Of a DNA stretch of 64,000 bases, positions 8,055 to 16,705 are shown piece after piece. Both the position numbers and the translations under genes were made by a program. Location: the NCBI RefSeq assembly GCF_900291975.1, contig NZ_OMPN01000001.1, positions 496,001 through 560,000 of the forward strand. The letters are read 5' to 3'. Source of the DNA: Agathobaculum massiliense. Its GTDB lineage: Bacteria; Bacillota; Clostridia; Oscillospirales; Butyricicoccaceae. The notes beneath the pieces are model-generated. The model was given only the letters and a program-made list of their open reading frames with translations. It was not told where the DNA came from and made no database searches. Within the stretch, counting starts at the first letter, position 1. Every line of letters begins with the position of its first letter.

Positions 8055-9686
8055 CTATTTCCCGCTGCGGCGGCGCGGGCTGTGGCGGCGCGCCGTTGCG
8101 CTTTTCTTCTCCTGCGGCTGCGCCGCAGGAGATTTTTCCGCCTTCTGTCCGCGGGCCGACAGCGCGGCCTCCACCTTTTTGCGGATACGTTCCGCCGCCT
8201 CCGCGCTCAGCGCATAGGCGCGGGACGGGGTATGCGCGTCCACCCGCGGTTCATTTTTTTCAAACCGCGCGTATGGGTCGTTTCTCCGTCCACGTCCGCG
8301 GGATACGGATGCGGCGGCGGTGCGCCGCGCGCGCGGTGCGGCCGCTTTCGCGCGCTGCTCCAGCTGCAGCTCCGCCGCTTTTTCCCTACGCGGCGCACGC
8401 TTGGCAGGCGCGGCTTTGCGCGCCTTCTGCTTCTCGGCCTTCTCCCGCTCCGCTTCAGCCGCTACCGCCTCTGCGGGGGCATTTTCCGAAACCAGCTTGC
8501 GGCGGGTGCGGGTATTCGTCGTTTTGCGCTGGCCGCTCTCCCGCTCTGCGGAGGCCGCTGGCTTTTCCTCATGCGGGATCTCGCCCGCGACCGGTATCTT
8601 TTTCCCGATCAGCTTTTCGATATCCGCAAGATACGGCCGCTCGCTCCGGTCACAGAACGAAACCGCCGTCCCCTCCTGTCCGGCGCGGCCCGTGCGGCCA
8701 ATGCGGTGGACATACGTTTCCGGAATATTGGGCAGCTCGAAATTGATCACAAGCGGCAGCTCGTTGATATCGATGCCACGCGCCGCAATATCGGTCGCGA
8801 CCAGCACCGCAATCTTGCAGGCCTTGAAATCCGCCAGCGCGGTCTGGCGCTGGTTCTGCGATTTATCGCCGTGGATCGCCTTGGACTTGATGCCCGCGCG
8901 GTTCAGGTCGCGCGCCACACGGTCCGCACCGTGCTTGGTGCGCGTAAAGACCAGCGTTTGATGCACGTTGCTTTGACGGATGACCTCGGTCAAAAGTTCC
9001 CGCTTTTCCGCTTTTTCGACCAGATACACCTTTTGCTCAATTTTCTCGACCGGCTTGGCGGACGGCGTAATCGAGATCCTTGCCGGATTCTTCAAAAGCC
9101 TGTTGGCCAGCGACGCAATCTCCTGCGGAATTGTCGCGGAGAACAGCAGCGTCTGCCGTTCCTCCGGCAGATACTTGATAATGCGCTTGACATCTGGGAA
9201 AAAGCCCATATCCAGCATGCGGTCCGCCTCATCCAGCACAAAGCATTCCACCTTGTCCAGCGAAACCAGCTTCTGCCCCATCAGGTCCCACAGCCGGCCG
9301 GGTGTTGCGATCAGGATATCCGCGCCGCGCTGCAGCGCTTCCACCTGCGGCACCTGGGAAACGCCGCCGAACACCACCGCGGCTGTGCAGCGCGTATAGC
9401 GCGCGTACTGACACACATTTTCATAAATCTGCAGCGCCAACTCGCGGGTCGGCGTCAGGATCAGCGCCCGCACCGCGCCCGTTTCCCCCTGCGCGCATAA
9501 GCGTTGGATGATCGGCACGGAAAACGCGCACGTCTTACCCGTACCGGTCTGCGCGCAGCCCATCAGGTCGTGTCCGTCCAGAACGGGCGGAATCGCCTTC
9601 TGCTGGATCGGCGTTGGCTGCTCATAGCCCGCCTCTTCCAGCGCTTTGAGAATATTTTTTTCGATCTTTAGTTCTTGAAATTTCAT
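8055..9686 (-). CDS. DEAD-box ATP-dependent RNA helicase (RhlE-like)
   Basis: A 543-residue protein with the complete helicase core: Q motif (YEQPTPIQQ, about 21-29), Walker A AQTGTGKT (45-52), PTRELALQ, DEAD, SAT, and HRIGRTGR near residue 340. It unwinds RNA duplexes, probably in ribosome assembly or mRNA turnover. After about residue 380 comes a long basic, Ala/Lys/Arg-rich, low-complexity tail with many RR/KK clusters, typical of RhlE/DeaD-type helicases and probably RNA-binding. The ATG at 9686 has AAGGAAA upstream at a slightly long spacing. It is divergent from the metal permease gene and followed by the NAGPA gene. Confidence 0.9.
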   Translation of the reverse strand: MKFQELKIEKNILKALEEAGYEQPTPIQQKAIPPVLDGHDLMGCAQTGTGKTCAFSVPIIQRLCAQGETGAVRALILTPTRELALQIYENVCQYARYTRCTAAVVFGGVSQVPQVEALQRGADILIATPGRLWDLMGQKLVSLDKVECFVLDEADRMLDMGFFPDVKRIIKYLPEERQTLLFSATIPQEIASLANRLLKNPARISITPSAKPVEKIEQKVYLVEKAEKRELLTEVIRQSNVHQTLVFTRTKHGADRVARDLNRAGIKSKAIHGDKSQNQRQTALADFKACKIAVLVATDIAARGIDINELPLVINFELPNIPETYVHRIGRTGRAGQEGTAVSFCDRSERPYLADIEKLIGKKIPVAGEIPHEEKPAASAERESGQRKTTNTRTRRKLVSENAPAEAVAAEAEREKAEKQKARKAAPAKRAPRREKAAELQLEQRAKAAAPRARRTAAASVSRGRGRRNDPYARFEKNEPRVDAHTPSRAYALSAEAAERIRKKVEAALSARGQKAEKSPAAQPQEKKSATARRHSPRRRSGK

Positions 9687-9736
9687 AATATCGTTTCGTT
9701 TCCTTTTTTGAATTGGCTGATTCCGGCAAATCCCGC

Positions 9737-9766
9737 TTGCCCGAACGCACCGCCTTGTGTTATACT
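9737..9766 (+). promoter_or_regulatory. Promoter of the metal permease
   Basis: TTGCCC (9737-9742), 18-base spacer, TATACT (9761-9766), about 47 bases before the TTG start codon of the permease. Confidence 0.6.
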
Positions 9767-9812
9767 ATTATAGTACGTTTTTATGCCCCCATTAAATCTG
9801 AGGTGAATCTTT

Positions 9813-10664
9813 TTGCTGCATCTTTTAGCCCATGTGGTACCCGAAGCGTTTTTCGATGTCGTCAAAACCGTACCTCTGCTGCTGCTGGTTTATGCTTTGC
9901 TTTACTATATCGAAAACCGCCTCACCAACACCCCCGCGCTGTTGTCCCGCGCGGCGCAATTCGGTCCGGTCGTCGGCGCGCTGGCCGGAACAATCCCACA
10001 ATGCGGGTTTTCCGCAGCCGCGGCCGCGCTCTTTTCCGCCGGCTATCTCGCCCCCGCGACACTGGTCGCCGTCTTTCTGGCTACCTCCGACGAGGCGGTG
10101 CCCGTTATGCTGGCCGGCGGTGCAAGCGTGCCGCAGGTCGTGCTGCTGCTGGCGGTCAAATTCGGCATTGCGGTGATCGGCGGCTATATCCTGCGTTTTA
10201 CCGTATTCCGTTCCCACCGCGCGGAAAGCGGCGAAGCGCTGGAGATCGAAATGACCGCCTGTGACTGCAGTGCAGGCTCGCCTATTTGGAGCGTTGTCTG
10301 GCACACGCTCAAGACCGCGTTCTTCCTGTTTGCCGTACTGCTTGCGCTGAATCTCGTGGTACACGGCATCGGCGAGGAGCGCGTCGCCGCCCTCATGCTG
10401 TCGGACAGCATTTTCCAGCCGCTGCTCTGCGCGCTGCTCGGCCTGGTACCCAGTTGTGCGATGAGCGTTTTGCTCTCCGAGCTTTTCGTCAGCGGGACGA
10501 TCAGCTTCGGCGCTTTGATCGCCGGCCTGTCAACCGGCGCCGGCTTCGGCTACATCGTCCTCTTTGAAGAAAAAGAGGGCCGCCGGCGCGCGCTTCCGGT
10601 CATCGCGGCCACGCTCGCCGTTGCAGTCATCGGCGGCACGCTTGTCCAGTTCTTTTACGGATAA
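9813..10664 (+). CDS. Putative 10-TM heavy-metal permease (ArsP_2-like)
   Basis: A 283-residue integral membrane protein of the family annotated as putative manganese transporter or arsenic efflux protein. It consists of two homologous halves. Each has a conserved P-x-C turn: GTIPQCGFSAAAAALFSAG in the first half and LVPSCAMSVLLSELFVSG in the second, probably forming the substrate path. Start is TTG at 9813, with GAGGTGA seven bases before it; no better ATG exists. It is a single-gene unit bounded by a promoter and a terminator. Which metal or oxyanion it moves cannot be read from the sequence. Confidence 0.75.
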   Translation: MLHLLAHVVPEAFFDVVKTVPLLLLVYALLYYIENRLTNTPALLSRAAQFGPVVGALAGTIPQCGFSAAAAALFSAGYLAPATLVAVFLATSDEAVPVMLAGGASVPQVVLLLAVKFGIAVIGGYILRFTVFRSHRAESGEALEIEMTACDCSAGSPIWSVVWHTLKTAFFLFAVLLALNLVVHGIGEERVAALMLSDSIFQPLLCALLGLVPSCAMSVLLSELFVSGTISFGALIAGLSTGAGFGYIVLFEEKEGRRRALPVIAATLAVAVIGGTLVQFFYG

Positions 10665-10680
10665 CACAGCCGGTATTTTC

Positions 10681-10716
10681 AACAGCCTCTCCTATACGGA
10701 GCGGCTGTTTTTTATC
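10681..10716. terminator. Terminator between convergent genes
   Basis: Stem AACAGCC-T-CTCC (10681-10692) pairs with GGAG-C-GGCTGTT with one mismatch, loop TATAC, followed by TTTTTT. It ends the permease transcript and overlaps the stop of the convergent CpXC gene. Confidence 0.75.
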
Positions 10717-11323
10717 CCAGCTCGTGCAGCAGCCCGAGCGCCTCGTGCGCCCAGGTCATGTCAATGCGCGCAAAATCCCCGCCGGTGGTATACAGGTAGT
10801 CCTCCACATCACCGTGTATGCGCTGGTAAACCGCCCCCGGCATAGCGGCGTATTGCTCCGCCCCGTCCGACAGCACGGCAACGAACCGGATATCCCCCGT
10901 GCGCTCGTCCAGTTCATGAAACAGCAGTTCAACCACATCCAGATCGTGGTCCAGTTGGGTAAACAGCAGCAGCTTCATGATCTCAACCGTGCGGTCGTCC
11001 AGGCCGCGCTCCAGAATATTGATCTTTTCGCGGAACGCGTTCATACTGTCCACAATACGCAGGGTATAGCCTGCCAGCGGGTCGAATTCCGCGCGGGGCG
11101 CTTCGCCCTCCTCCGGCCACAACCAGACCATAAACTGATTCGACATATCATGGTACAGGCAGGGGTACACCACCAGCACGGTTTCGCCGCAGTTTGGGCA
11201 TGCGACGCGGAAGCAGGACAGATCCTGCACCTTAGCCCGCAGTTCGGGATTACGGTCAATATTGATATGGTCGAGCATCTTATGGTCGGTCTCGGCCTGA
11301 CAATGCGGACAGGTAACGGTCAT
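10712..11323 (-). CDS. CpXC domain protein
   Basis: A 203-residue soluble protein opening with CPHCQ and carrying CPNCG near residue 43, the paired cysteines of the CpXC domain, likely a zinc ribbon. The rest is acidic and helical. The domain is found in clostridial proteins of unknown function. The ATG at 11323 has GAGGAGG just upstream, and a TTGCCT/TATACT promoter precedes it. The stop codon lies within the terminator shared with the convergent permease gene. Confidence 0.75.
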   Translation of the reverse strand: MTVTCPHCQAETDHKMLDHINIDRNPELRAKVQDLSCFRVACPNCGETVLVVYPCLYHDMSNQFMVWLWPEEGEAPRAEFDPLAGYTLRIVDSMNAFREKINILERGLDDRTVEIMKLLLFTQLDHDLDVVELLFHELDERTGDIRFVAVLSDGAEQYAAMPGAVYQRIHGDVEDYLYTTGGDFARIDMTWAHEALGLLHELG

Positions 11324-11363
11324 AGCTGCGTTTTCCTCCTCGATATATGCCCAGTTATTTTAT

Positions 11364-11393
11364 AGTATACCACAAAATACCGGATATAGGCAA
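11364..11393 (-). promoter_or_regulatory. Promoter of the CpXC gene
   Basis: Minus strand TTGCCT (11388-11393), 18-base spacer, TATACT (11364-11369), about 40 bases before the start codon. Confidence 0.6.
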
Positions 11394-11464
11394 GCAATCG
11401 CGCCGGATTTATCCAGCACAGAAAAGCAGCGCACGGCCCGCGCCGCGCGCTGCTGTATCCGGTT

Positions 11465-11839
11465 TCAGACAGACCCCCATACCAGCGGGTCGTGCGCGGC
11501 CAGACGAACTATCCAGACCGCCGCCCAGAGTGTCATTACACCCCAGAGCAGCGCCCGCTCGCGTGTTTTGCTGCCAAGCAGCGGTTTTTTCCCGAACAGG
11601 ACATATAAAACCACCGGCGGCAGCACATAGACCATCGGATGATACCGAAACGCTGCCGCAAAATCCAGGCGCAGCAGCGCGTATACCGCGCGAGACAGGC
11701 CGCAGCCTGGGCATGGCACGCCGATAAAATGCTGCACCGGACAGCCCCACCCTAGCAGGGAAGCGCTGAGGCTCGCTGCTCCGAACAGCAGCCCGATCAC
11801 AAGCACGCCGAGCAGCCCCGCCCCGAAACGCCCGCGCAT
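11465..11839 (-). CDS. DUF2752 family membrane protein
   Basis: A 124-residue protein with three predicted membrane helices and the DUF2752 signature GVPCPGCGLSRA (about residues 44-55), followed by a F-R-Y-H-P motif. The function of the family is unknown. The start is taken at 11839 because its ATG shares one base with the TGA of the preceding ABC-F gene (TGATG), a translational coupling arrangement; an upstream in-frame ATG at 11887 would lie inside the ABC-F gene. It is the distal gene of that two-gene unit. Confidence 0.75.
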   Translation of the reverse strand: MRGRFGAGLLGVLVIGLLFGAASLSASLLGWGCPVQHFIGVPCPGCGLSRAVYALLRLDFAAAFRYHPMVYVLPPVVLYVLFGKKPLLGSKTRERALLWGVMTLWAAVWIVRLAAHDPLVWGSV

Positions 11840-13443
11840 CAGCCCTGATAGGTTTCGCGGAACTCGAGGAACTCGTCGTAAGTGCATTCCTTGTCCAGAA
11901 CGCCCTGTTCCCGTATCTCGATGATGCGGGTCGCAATGGTCTGCACAAACTCATGGTCATGCGAGGCGAACAGCACCGTACCCTTAAAATCGCGCACGCC
12001 GTTGTTCACGGCAGTGATGGATTCCAGGTCCAGATGGTTGGTCGGCTGGTCGATGACCAGCACATTCGAGCCGAACAGCATCATTCGGGCAAGCATCAGG
12101 CGCACCTTTTCGCCGCCGGACAGCACGCGCACCGGCTTATACACATCATCGCCCGAGAACAGCATCCGTCCCAAGAAGCCGCGCAGCGTGGACTCCAGCG
12201 TATCGGTCTGGGAATAGGGTGCGATCCAGTCGAGCATGTTTTCCTCATGGCCCTCGAAAAAGTCGTTGTTATCTTTGGGGAAATAGCTCTGCGAGGTGGT
12301 CACGCCCCACTTGAAGCTGCCCTCGTCCGGCTTAATCTCGCCCATCAGGATTTGGAACAGCGTGGTCATGGCCAGCTCATTATCCGAGATAAAGGCGATC
12401 TTATCCCCGCGGCGCACAATGAAAGACACATTATCCAGCACCTTTTCCCCATCAATGGTTTTGGAAATGCCGCGCACCTCTAAGATATCCTTTCCCGCCT
12501 CGCGGTCCTGCTGGAACGCGACCCACGGGTAGCGGCGCGAGGAGGCTGGCAGCTCCTCGACGGTCAGCTTGTCGATCAGCTTGCGGCGGCTGGTCGCCTG
12601 GCGCGATTTGGACTTGTTGGCCGCAAAGCGCTGGATGAAGTTCTGTAACTCCTTGATCTTTTCCTCGTTCTTGCGGTTCTGGTCTTTAATCATGCGCTGG
12701 ATGAGCTGCGAGGACTCATACCAGAACTCGTAGTTGCCCACATACAGCTTGATCTTACCGTAATCGATATCCACAATATGGGTACATACGTTATTGAGGA
12801 AATGGCGGTCGTGCGACACCACCAGCACAGTGCCCTCAAAGTCCGCGAGGAAGTCCTCCAGCCAGCGCACCGCCTGGATATCCAAGTGGTTGGTCGGCTC
12901 GTCCAACAGCAGGATGTCCGGCTTGCCGAACAGCGCGCGGGCAAGCAGCACCTTGACCTTTTCCACGTCCCCGAGGTACTGCATCTCAGTATACAGGATC
13001 GCGTCCGCGTCCAGTCCCAGGCCGTTGATGAGCTGCCCCGCCTCGGTTTCCGCGTCCCAGCCGCCCATCTCAGCAAACTCGGCCTCAAGCTCGGCGGCCT
13101 TGTTGCCGTCCTCCTCGGTGAAGTCCTCCTTGGTATAAAGCGCGTCCTTTTCGCGCATCACTTCCAGCAGACGCGGGTTGCCACCCAGCACGGTATTCAG
13201 CACGCTCTCCTCATTAAAGGCAAAGTGGTCCTGCTTAAGCACGCTCATGCGGGTCTTGGCCGCGATGGACACCGTGCCGGTCGAGGGGTCGAGGTCGCCG
13301 GACAAGATGCGCAGAAACGTGGATTTGCCCGCGCCATTGGCGCCGATAACGCCATAGCAGTTGCCCTCGGTGAATTTCAGGTTTACGTCTTTGAACAGCG
13401 GCTCGCCGCTGAAGTTCAGGCTCAGGTCGGTAATCGTGATCAT
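11839..13443 (-). CDS. ABC-F family ATPase (YkpA/YbiT-like) with degenerate second ATP site
   Basis: A 534-residue tandem ATPase without membrane segments, of the ABC-F class that acts on ribosomes. The first nucleotide-binding domain is complete: GANGAGKST, signature region, LLDEPTNHLD. The linker (residues about 235-300) is Lys/Arg-rich (NKSKSRQATSRRKLIDK). In the second domain the Walker A reads SDNELAMTTL, with Met where the Lys should be, and Walker B reads VIDQPTNHLD, with Gln replacing the catalytic Glu; I checked both in the DNA. LSGGEKVRL is retained. The start at 13443 is preferred over 13467 because GGAGGAG is correctly placed for it. Closest in pattern to Bacillus YkpA. Confidence 0.9.
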   Translation of the reverse strand: MITITDLSLNFSGEPLFKDVNLKFTEGNCYGVIGANGAGKSTFLRILSGDLDPSTGTVSIAAKTRMSVLKQDHFAFNEESVLNTVLGGNPRLLEVMREKDALYTKEDFTEEDGNKAAELEAEFAEMGGWDAETEAGQLINGLGLDADAILYTEMQYLGDVEKVKVLLARALFGKPDILLLDEPTNHLDIQAVRWLEDFLADFEGTVLVVSHDRHFLNNVCTHIVDIDYGKIKLYVGNYEFWYESSQLIQRMIKDQNRKNEEKIKELQNFIQRFAANKSKSRQATSRRKLIDKLTVEELPASSRRYPWVAFQQDREAGKDILEVRGISKTIDGEKVLDNVSFIVRRGDKIAFISDNELAMTTLFQILMGEIKPDEGSFKWGVTTSQSYFPKDNNDFFEGHEENMLDWIAPYSQTDTLESTLRGFLGRMLFSGDDVYKPVRVLSGGEKVRLMLARMMLFGSNVLVIDQPTNHLDLESITAVNNGVRDFKGTVLFASHDHEFVQTIATRIIEIREQGVLDKECTYDEFLEFRETYQG

Positions 13444-13553
13444 ATCGCGTTCGTCTCCTCCATCCATTTTTTCAAATCTGTATCAGTATACCATATAAAC
13501 GCGGTTTTTCACAGTTTTTTTACAACCTTTCCCGCATTTTTGTTCATCTTGTA

Positions 13554-13582
13554 TTGAAACCGGCCGCGCGGAGCGCTATACT
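13554..13582 (+). promoter_or_regulatory. Promoter of the nitroreductase-sirtuin unit
   Basis: TTGAAA (13554-13559), 17-base spacer, TATACT (13577-13582), about 35 bases before the nitroreductase start. Confidence 0.75.
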
Positions 13583-13617
13583 ATATTTATTCTTATCGTT
13601 TAAGGAGGTCTTTCCCT

Positions 13618-14139
13618 ATGTCCAACCTGATGCAAGTCATCCAAAGCCGCCGCTCCACGCGCGCGTTTCAGGCCGAGCTCCCGCCCAAGGAACAGATCAT
13701 GCAGCTTGTCGAGGCCGCCGAGTGGGCGCCCTCCGGCGTAGGCAAATACCTGTGGCATTTTACAGTCGTTTACAGCGCGGAAAAATCCTACAAGCTCGCC
13801 CGCGCAGTCGCTGAGGTGGACAACCGCGGTCCGGAATACAACTTTTACGGCGCTCCGGTCAACATCATCATCTCCTATCAGCGCGGCGAGCACCACGCTT
13901 TCGTCGACGGCGCCGCCGCGATGGAGAACCTGCTGCTCATGGCCACCGAGCTGGGGCTTGGTTCTTGCTGGATCAACCAGCTGCGCGAGACCTGCGACAT
14001 CCCCTCGGTGCGCGCGCTGCTGACCGAATACGGCGTGCCGGAGGACCATATCGTCATCTGCTCCGCCGCGGTCGGCTACATTGCAAAGGAGACCCCCGCC
14101 AAGCCCCGCAGGGAGGGTACGGTCACGTTTACGGAATAA
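13618..14139 (+). CDS. Nitroreductase family protein
   Basis: A 173-residue FMN-binding fold of the nitroreductase superfamily. The N-terminal IQSRRSTRAF motif binds the FMN phosphate; GLGSCWINQL near residue 115-124 is the family's helix turn, and the protein ends soon after. It likely reduces a nitro or quinone substrate with NAD(P)H as a homodimer. AAGGAGG lies 9 bases before the ATG. It is the first gene of a two-gene unit with a sirtuin 16 bases downstream. The physiological substrate is unknown. Confidence 0.85.
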   Translation: MSNLMQVIQSRRSTRAFQAELPPKEQIMQLVEAAEWAPSGVGKYLWHFTVVYSAEKSYKLARAVAEVDNRGPEYNFYGAPVNIIISYQRGEHHAFVDGAAAMENLLLMATELGLGSCWINQLRETCDIPSVRALLTEYGVPEDHIVICSAAVGYIAKETPAKPRREGTVTFTE

Positions 14140-14155
14140 AAGGAGGCGCGCCGGT

Positions 14156-14872
14156 ATGGACGCACAGATCGCAAAGTTAAAAGAATGGGTCGATGCGAGC
14201 GACAATATCGTTTTCTTCGGCGGCGCAGGCGTATCCACGGAAAGCGGCATCCCTGACTTCCGCTCGGTGGACGGGCTGTATAACCAGCAGTACAAATACC
14301 CGCCCGAAACCATTTTGAGCCATACGTTCTTCATGGCTGAGCCGGAGGAATTTTTCCGCTTCTACCGTGCAAAAATGCTTGCGCTGGACGCGCAGCCCAA
14401 CGCAGCGCACCGAAAGCTGGCAGAATGGGAGCGCATGGGCAAGTGCCGCGCGGTCGTCACGCAAAATATCGACGGGCTGCACCAGAAGGCCGGCTCCGAA
14501 GAAGTGCTTGAGCTGCACGGCTCGGTTCTGCGCAACTACTGCATGCGCTGCCGCAAGCCGTACGACGTACGTGACATCGCCGCGGGCAAGGGCGTACCCA
14601 AATGCACCTGCGGCGGCACCATCAAACCGGATGTCGTCCTCTACGAAGAAAGCCTGGACAGCGTTACAATCAACAAAAGCGTCGAATACATTGCAAATGC
14701 GGATATCCTGATTATCGGCGGCACCTCGCTGGCTGTTTATCCGGCCGCGAGCCTGATCGATTATTACCGCGGTAGCAAGCTGGTACTGGTCAACAAAACC
14801 TCTACCCCTGCCGACCGCCGCGCGGATCTGGTCATCCACGCGCCGATCGGCGAGGTTTTCTCACAGCTTTAA
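14156..14872 (+). CDS. NAD-dependent protein deacylase, Sir2 family
   Basis: A 238-residue sirtuin that removes acyl groups from lysines with NAD+ as cosubstrate. Visible motifs in order: GAGVSTESGIPDFRS (NAD-binding), TQNIDGLHQKAG, the catalytic His in ELHGSV, a zinc-binding set of cysteines (C-M-R-C and C-T-C), and GGTSLAVYPAA. The start at 14156 has AAAGGAGG upstream; an alternative open extension back to 14081 lies within the nitroreductase gene and is rejected. It is co-transcribed with the nitroreductase. Confidence 0.92.
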   Translation: MDAQIAKLKEWVDASDNIVFFGGAGVSTESGIPDFRSVDGLYNQQYKYPPETILSHTFFMAEPEEFFRFYRAKMLALDAQPNAAHRKLAEWERMGKCRAVVTQNIDGLHQKAGSEEVLELHGSVLRNYCMRCRKPYDVRDIAAGKGVPKCTCGGTIKPDVVLYEESLDSVTINKSVEYIANADILIIGGTSLAVYPAASLIDYYRGSKLVLVNKTSTPADRRADLVIHAPIGEVFSQL

Positions 14873-14988
14873 AAGGCGCCCCCCAAGCAGCGCAACAGCC
14901 GGCTTTGATAAAACAACTATTTTCCGTTCCGTATATTTCTCCCTTTTTCGGCCATACTATTGCAAAACCAAGAGGGGAGATTTTTCAA

Positions 14989-15204
14989 ATGATCGATAAA
15001 ATCGCGCTGACACTCGCTATCATCGGCGGCCTGAACTGGGGCGGCGTCGGCTTGTTCGGCTTTGACCTCGTCGCATTTCTGTTTGGCGGCTCCGCCAGCG
15101 TAATGAGCCGTATCGTCTATTGCCTGGTCGGTCTGGCGGCGGTCTGGTGTATCTCGCTTCTGTTCCGAAATGTCCAGGAGCCTGTAGAGCGACATGCCTC
15201 CTGA
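14989..15204 (+). CDS. DUF378 family small membrane protein
   Basis: A 71-residue protein with two membrane helices and the DUF378 hallmark IGGLNWGGVGLFGFDLVA near the N-terminus. The function of the family is unknown. The ATG at 14989 follows AGAGGGGAGA by 8 bases; longer in-frame starts lack a ribosome site. It stands alone before a strong bidirectional terminator. Confidence 0.85.
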   Translation: MIDKIALTLAIIGGLNWGGVGLFGFDLVAFLFGGSASVMSRIVYCLVGLAAVWCISLLFRNVQEPVERHAS

Positions 15205-15206
15205 AC

Positions 15207-15238
15207 AAAAAAGAACACCCGATCGGGTGTTCTTTTTT
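15207..15238. terminator. Perfect palindromic bidirectional terminator
   Basis: The 32 bases at 15207-15238 are fully self-complementary, with a GC core and A/T runs at both ends. It serves the DUF378 gene and the convergent sulfhydrylase gene. Confidence 0.9.
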
Positions 15239-15251
15239 GCACTTCCATCTT

Positions 15252-16544
15252 TCATGCGAGCGCCTGCTCCAGGTCGGCCAGAATATCCTTGATATTTTCC
15301 GTACCGATCGAAAGCCTGATCGTGTTCGGCTTGATCCCTTGGTCGAGAAGCTCCCGTTCGTTGAGCTGTGAATGCGTCGTGGTCGCTGGATGGATCACAA
15401 GGCTCTTAACATCTGCCACATTGGCCAGCAGGGAGAATATCTGCAGCTTATCGATAAAGTGATGCGCCTCCTCCTGCCCGCCTTTGATCTCAAACGTGAA
15501 AATAGAGGCGCCGCCCTGCGGAAAGTATCTCTGATAAAGTGCATGATCCGGATGCTCCGGTAAAGAGGGATGATTGACGCGCTCTACCTTGGGGTGCGCT
15601 GCCAAGAACGCAACGACCTGTTTTGTATTCTCCGCATGCCGTTCCAGCCGCAGCGACAGCGTTTCCACCCCCTGCAGGAGCAGGAACGCGTTAAACGGCG
15701 ATATTGCCGCGCCCGTATCGCGCAGCAGAATCGCACGGATGTAGGTGACAAACGCCGCTGAGCCAGCCGCCTCGGTGAACGATACGCCGTGATAGCTGGG
15801 ATTTGGCTCGCTGATCGGTGCGTACCGGCCAGACGCCGCCCAATTGAATCTACCGCTGTCTATAATCACACCGCCGAGCGTTGTTCCATGTCCCCCAATA
15901 AACTTGGTCGCCGAGTGAACGACAATATCCGCCCCATGCTCGATCGGCTGGATCAAATAGGGCGTGCCAAAGGTATTGTCGATCACCAACGGCAGGCCGT
16001 GCCGGTGAGCGATCGCCGCGATCGTATCGATATCAGGAATGTCACTATTCGGGTTTCCCAGAGTCTCCAGATAAACCGCCTTTGTATTCGGCTGAATGGC
16101 CGCTTCCACCGCCGCAAGATCATGTGCATCCACAAAAGAGGTCGTTATTCCATACTGCGGTAGGGTATGCGCCAACAGATTATAGGTGCCGCCGTAGATC
16201 GTCTTTTGCGCCACGATGTGTTCCCCTGCCTGTGCCAGCGCTTGTATCGTATAAGAGATGGCCGCCGCTCCTGACGCGGTCGCTAACGCAGCCGCGCCGC
16301 CCTCCAGCGCAGCGAGACGCTTCTCCAGCACCTCCTGCGTCGAATTAGTCAGGCGGCCATAGATGTTCCCTGCATCCTCCAGGCAGAAGCGCGCCGCCGC
16401 ATGGGCGCAGTTCTGGAAAACGTACGAAGCCGTCTGGTAGATCGGTACCGCGCGTGCGCCGCTTGCCGGATCCGGACTTTCCTGCCCGATGTGGAGCTGC
16501 TTGGTTTCAAACGCCCAATTTTCGGTATTTTTTATTGTTGTCAT
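15252..16544 (-). CDS. O-acetylhomoserine aminocarboxypropyltransferase (sulfhydrylase)
   Basis: A 430-residue PLP enzyme of the Cys/Met metabolism family that makes homocysteine from O-acetylhomoserine and sulfide. The ETKQLHIGQ opening, the GDTN/GNP region (LETLGNPNSDIPDI) and the PLP lysine in VVHSATKFIGGHGTT (about residue 207) are all typical. Start at 16544 (MTTIKNTENW) follows AAGGAAG by about 10 bases; a longer in-frame start at 16616 lies in the leader. Upstream are a consensus promoter, a palindromic operator at the transcription start, and a possible 18-codon leader peptide. This suggests regulation by sulfur supply. OAH versus O-acetylserine specificity is inferred from length and motifs. 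Confidence 0.9.
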   Translation of the reverse strand: MTTIKNTENWAFETKQLHIGQESPDPASGARAVPIYQTASYVFQNCAHAAARFCLEDAGNIYGRLTNSTQEVLEKRLAALEGGAAALATASGAAAISYTIQALAQAGEHIVAQKTIYGGTYNLLAHTLPQYGITTSFVDAHDLAAVEAAIQPNTKAVYLETLGNPNSDIPDIDTIAAIAHRHGLPLVIDNTFGTPYLIQPIEHGADIVVHSATKFIGGHGTTLGGVIIDSGRFNWAASGRYAPISEPNPSYHGVSFTEAAGSAAFVTYIRAILLRDTGAAISPFNAFLLLQGVETLSLRLERHAENTKQVVAFLAAHPKVERVNHPSLPEHPDHALYQRYFPQGGASIFTFEIKGGQEEAHHFIDKLQIFSLLANVADVKSLVIHPATTTHSQLNERELLDQGIKPNTIRLSIGTENIKDILADLEQALA

Positions 16545-16602
16545 GGTAAGTGCTTCCTTTCCCTTTTGGTTTGTCATTACCGTTATTTCCACAGAAGCTG
16601 CG

Positions 16603-16659
16603 TCACATTCGCCCAAACCGAAAATTAGACCGCAGCAGCGTTTTTAGCCAAAAGCACAT
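16603..16659 (-). CDS. Possible 18-residue leader peptide upstream of the sulfhydrylase
   Basis: An ATG at 16657-16659 on the minus strand is preceded by AAGGAAGGAG at ideal spacing. It opens an 18-codon frame beginning MCFWLK and ending FGRM before TGA at 16603-16605. It lies between the promoter and the sulfhydrylase start, 58 bases before the latter. Cys at position 2 makes a cysteine-responsive leader conceivable. No attenuator hairpin with a T-run is seen after it. Evidence is the strong ribosome site and position only. Confidence 0.4.
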   Translation of the reverse strand: MCFWLKTLLRSNFRFGRM

Positions 16660-16682
16660 GGCGGCTCCTTCCTTAATTTCAT

Positions 16683-16702
16683 ATTATTCCAATAGGAATA
16701 AT
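16683..16702 (-). promoter_or_regulatory. Palindromic operator at the sulfhydrylase transcription start
   Basis: Perfect 8-bp arms ATTATTCC (16683-16690) and GGAATAAT (16695-16702) with a 4-base centre begin 3 bases after the -10 box. The ATTCC-N4-GGAAT layout resembles sites of Rrf2-family regulators such as CymR that control sulfur genes in Firmicutes. The regulator is inferred. Confidence 0.65.
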
Positions 16703-16705
16703 AAA

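Noticed and set aside
8082-9500. A 472-codon open frame opposite the DEAD-box helicase
   Set aside because: The helicase motifs on the minus strand are complete; the plus frame is Arg-rich shadow.
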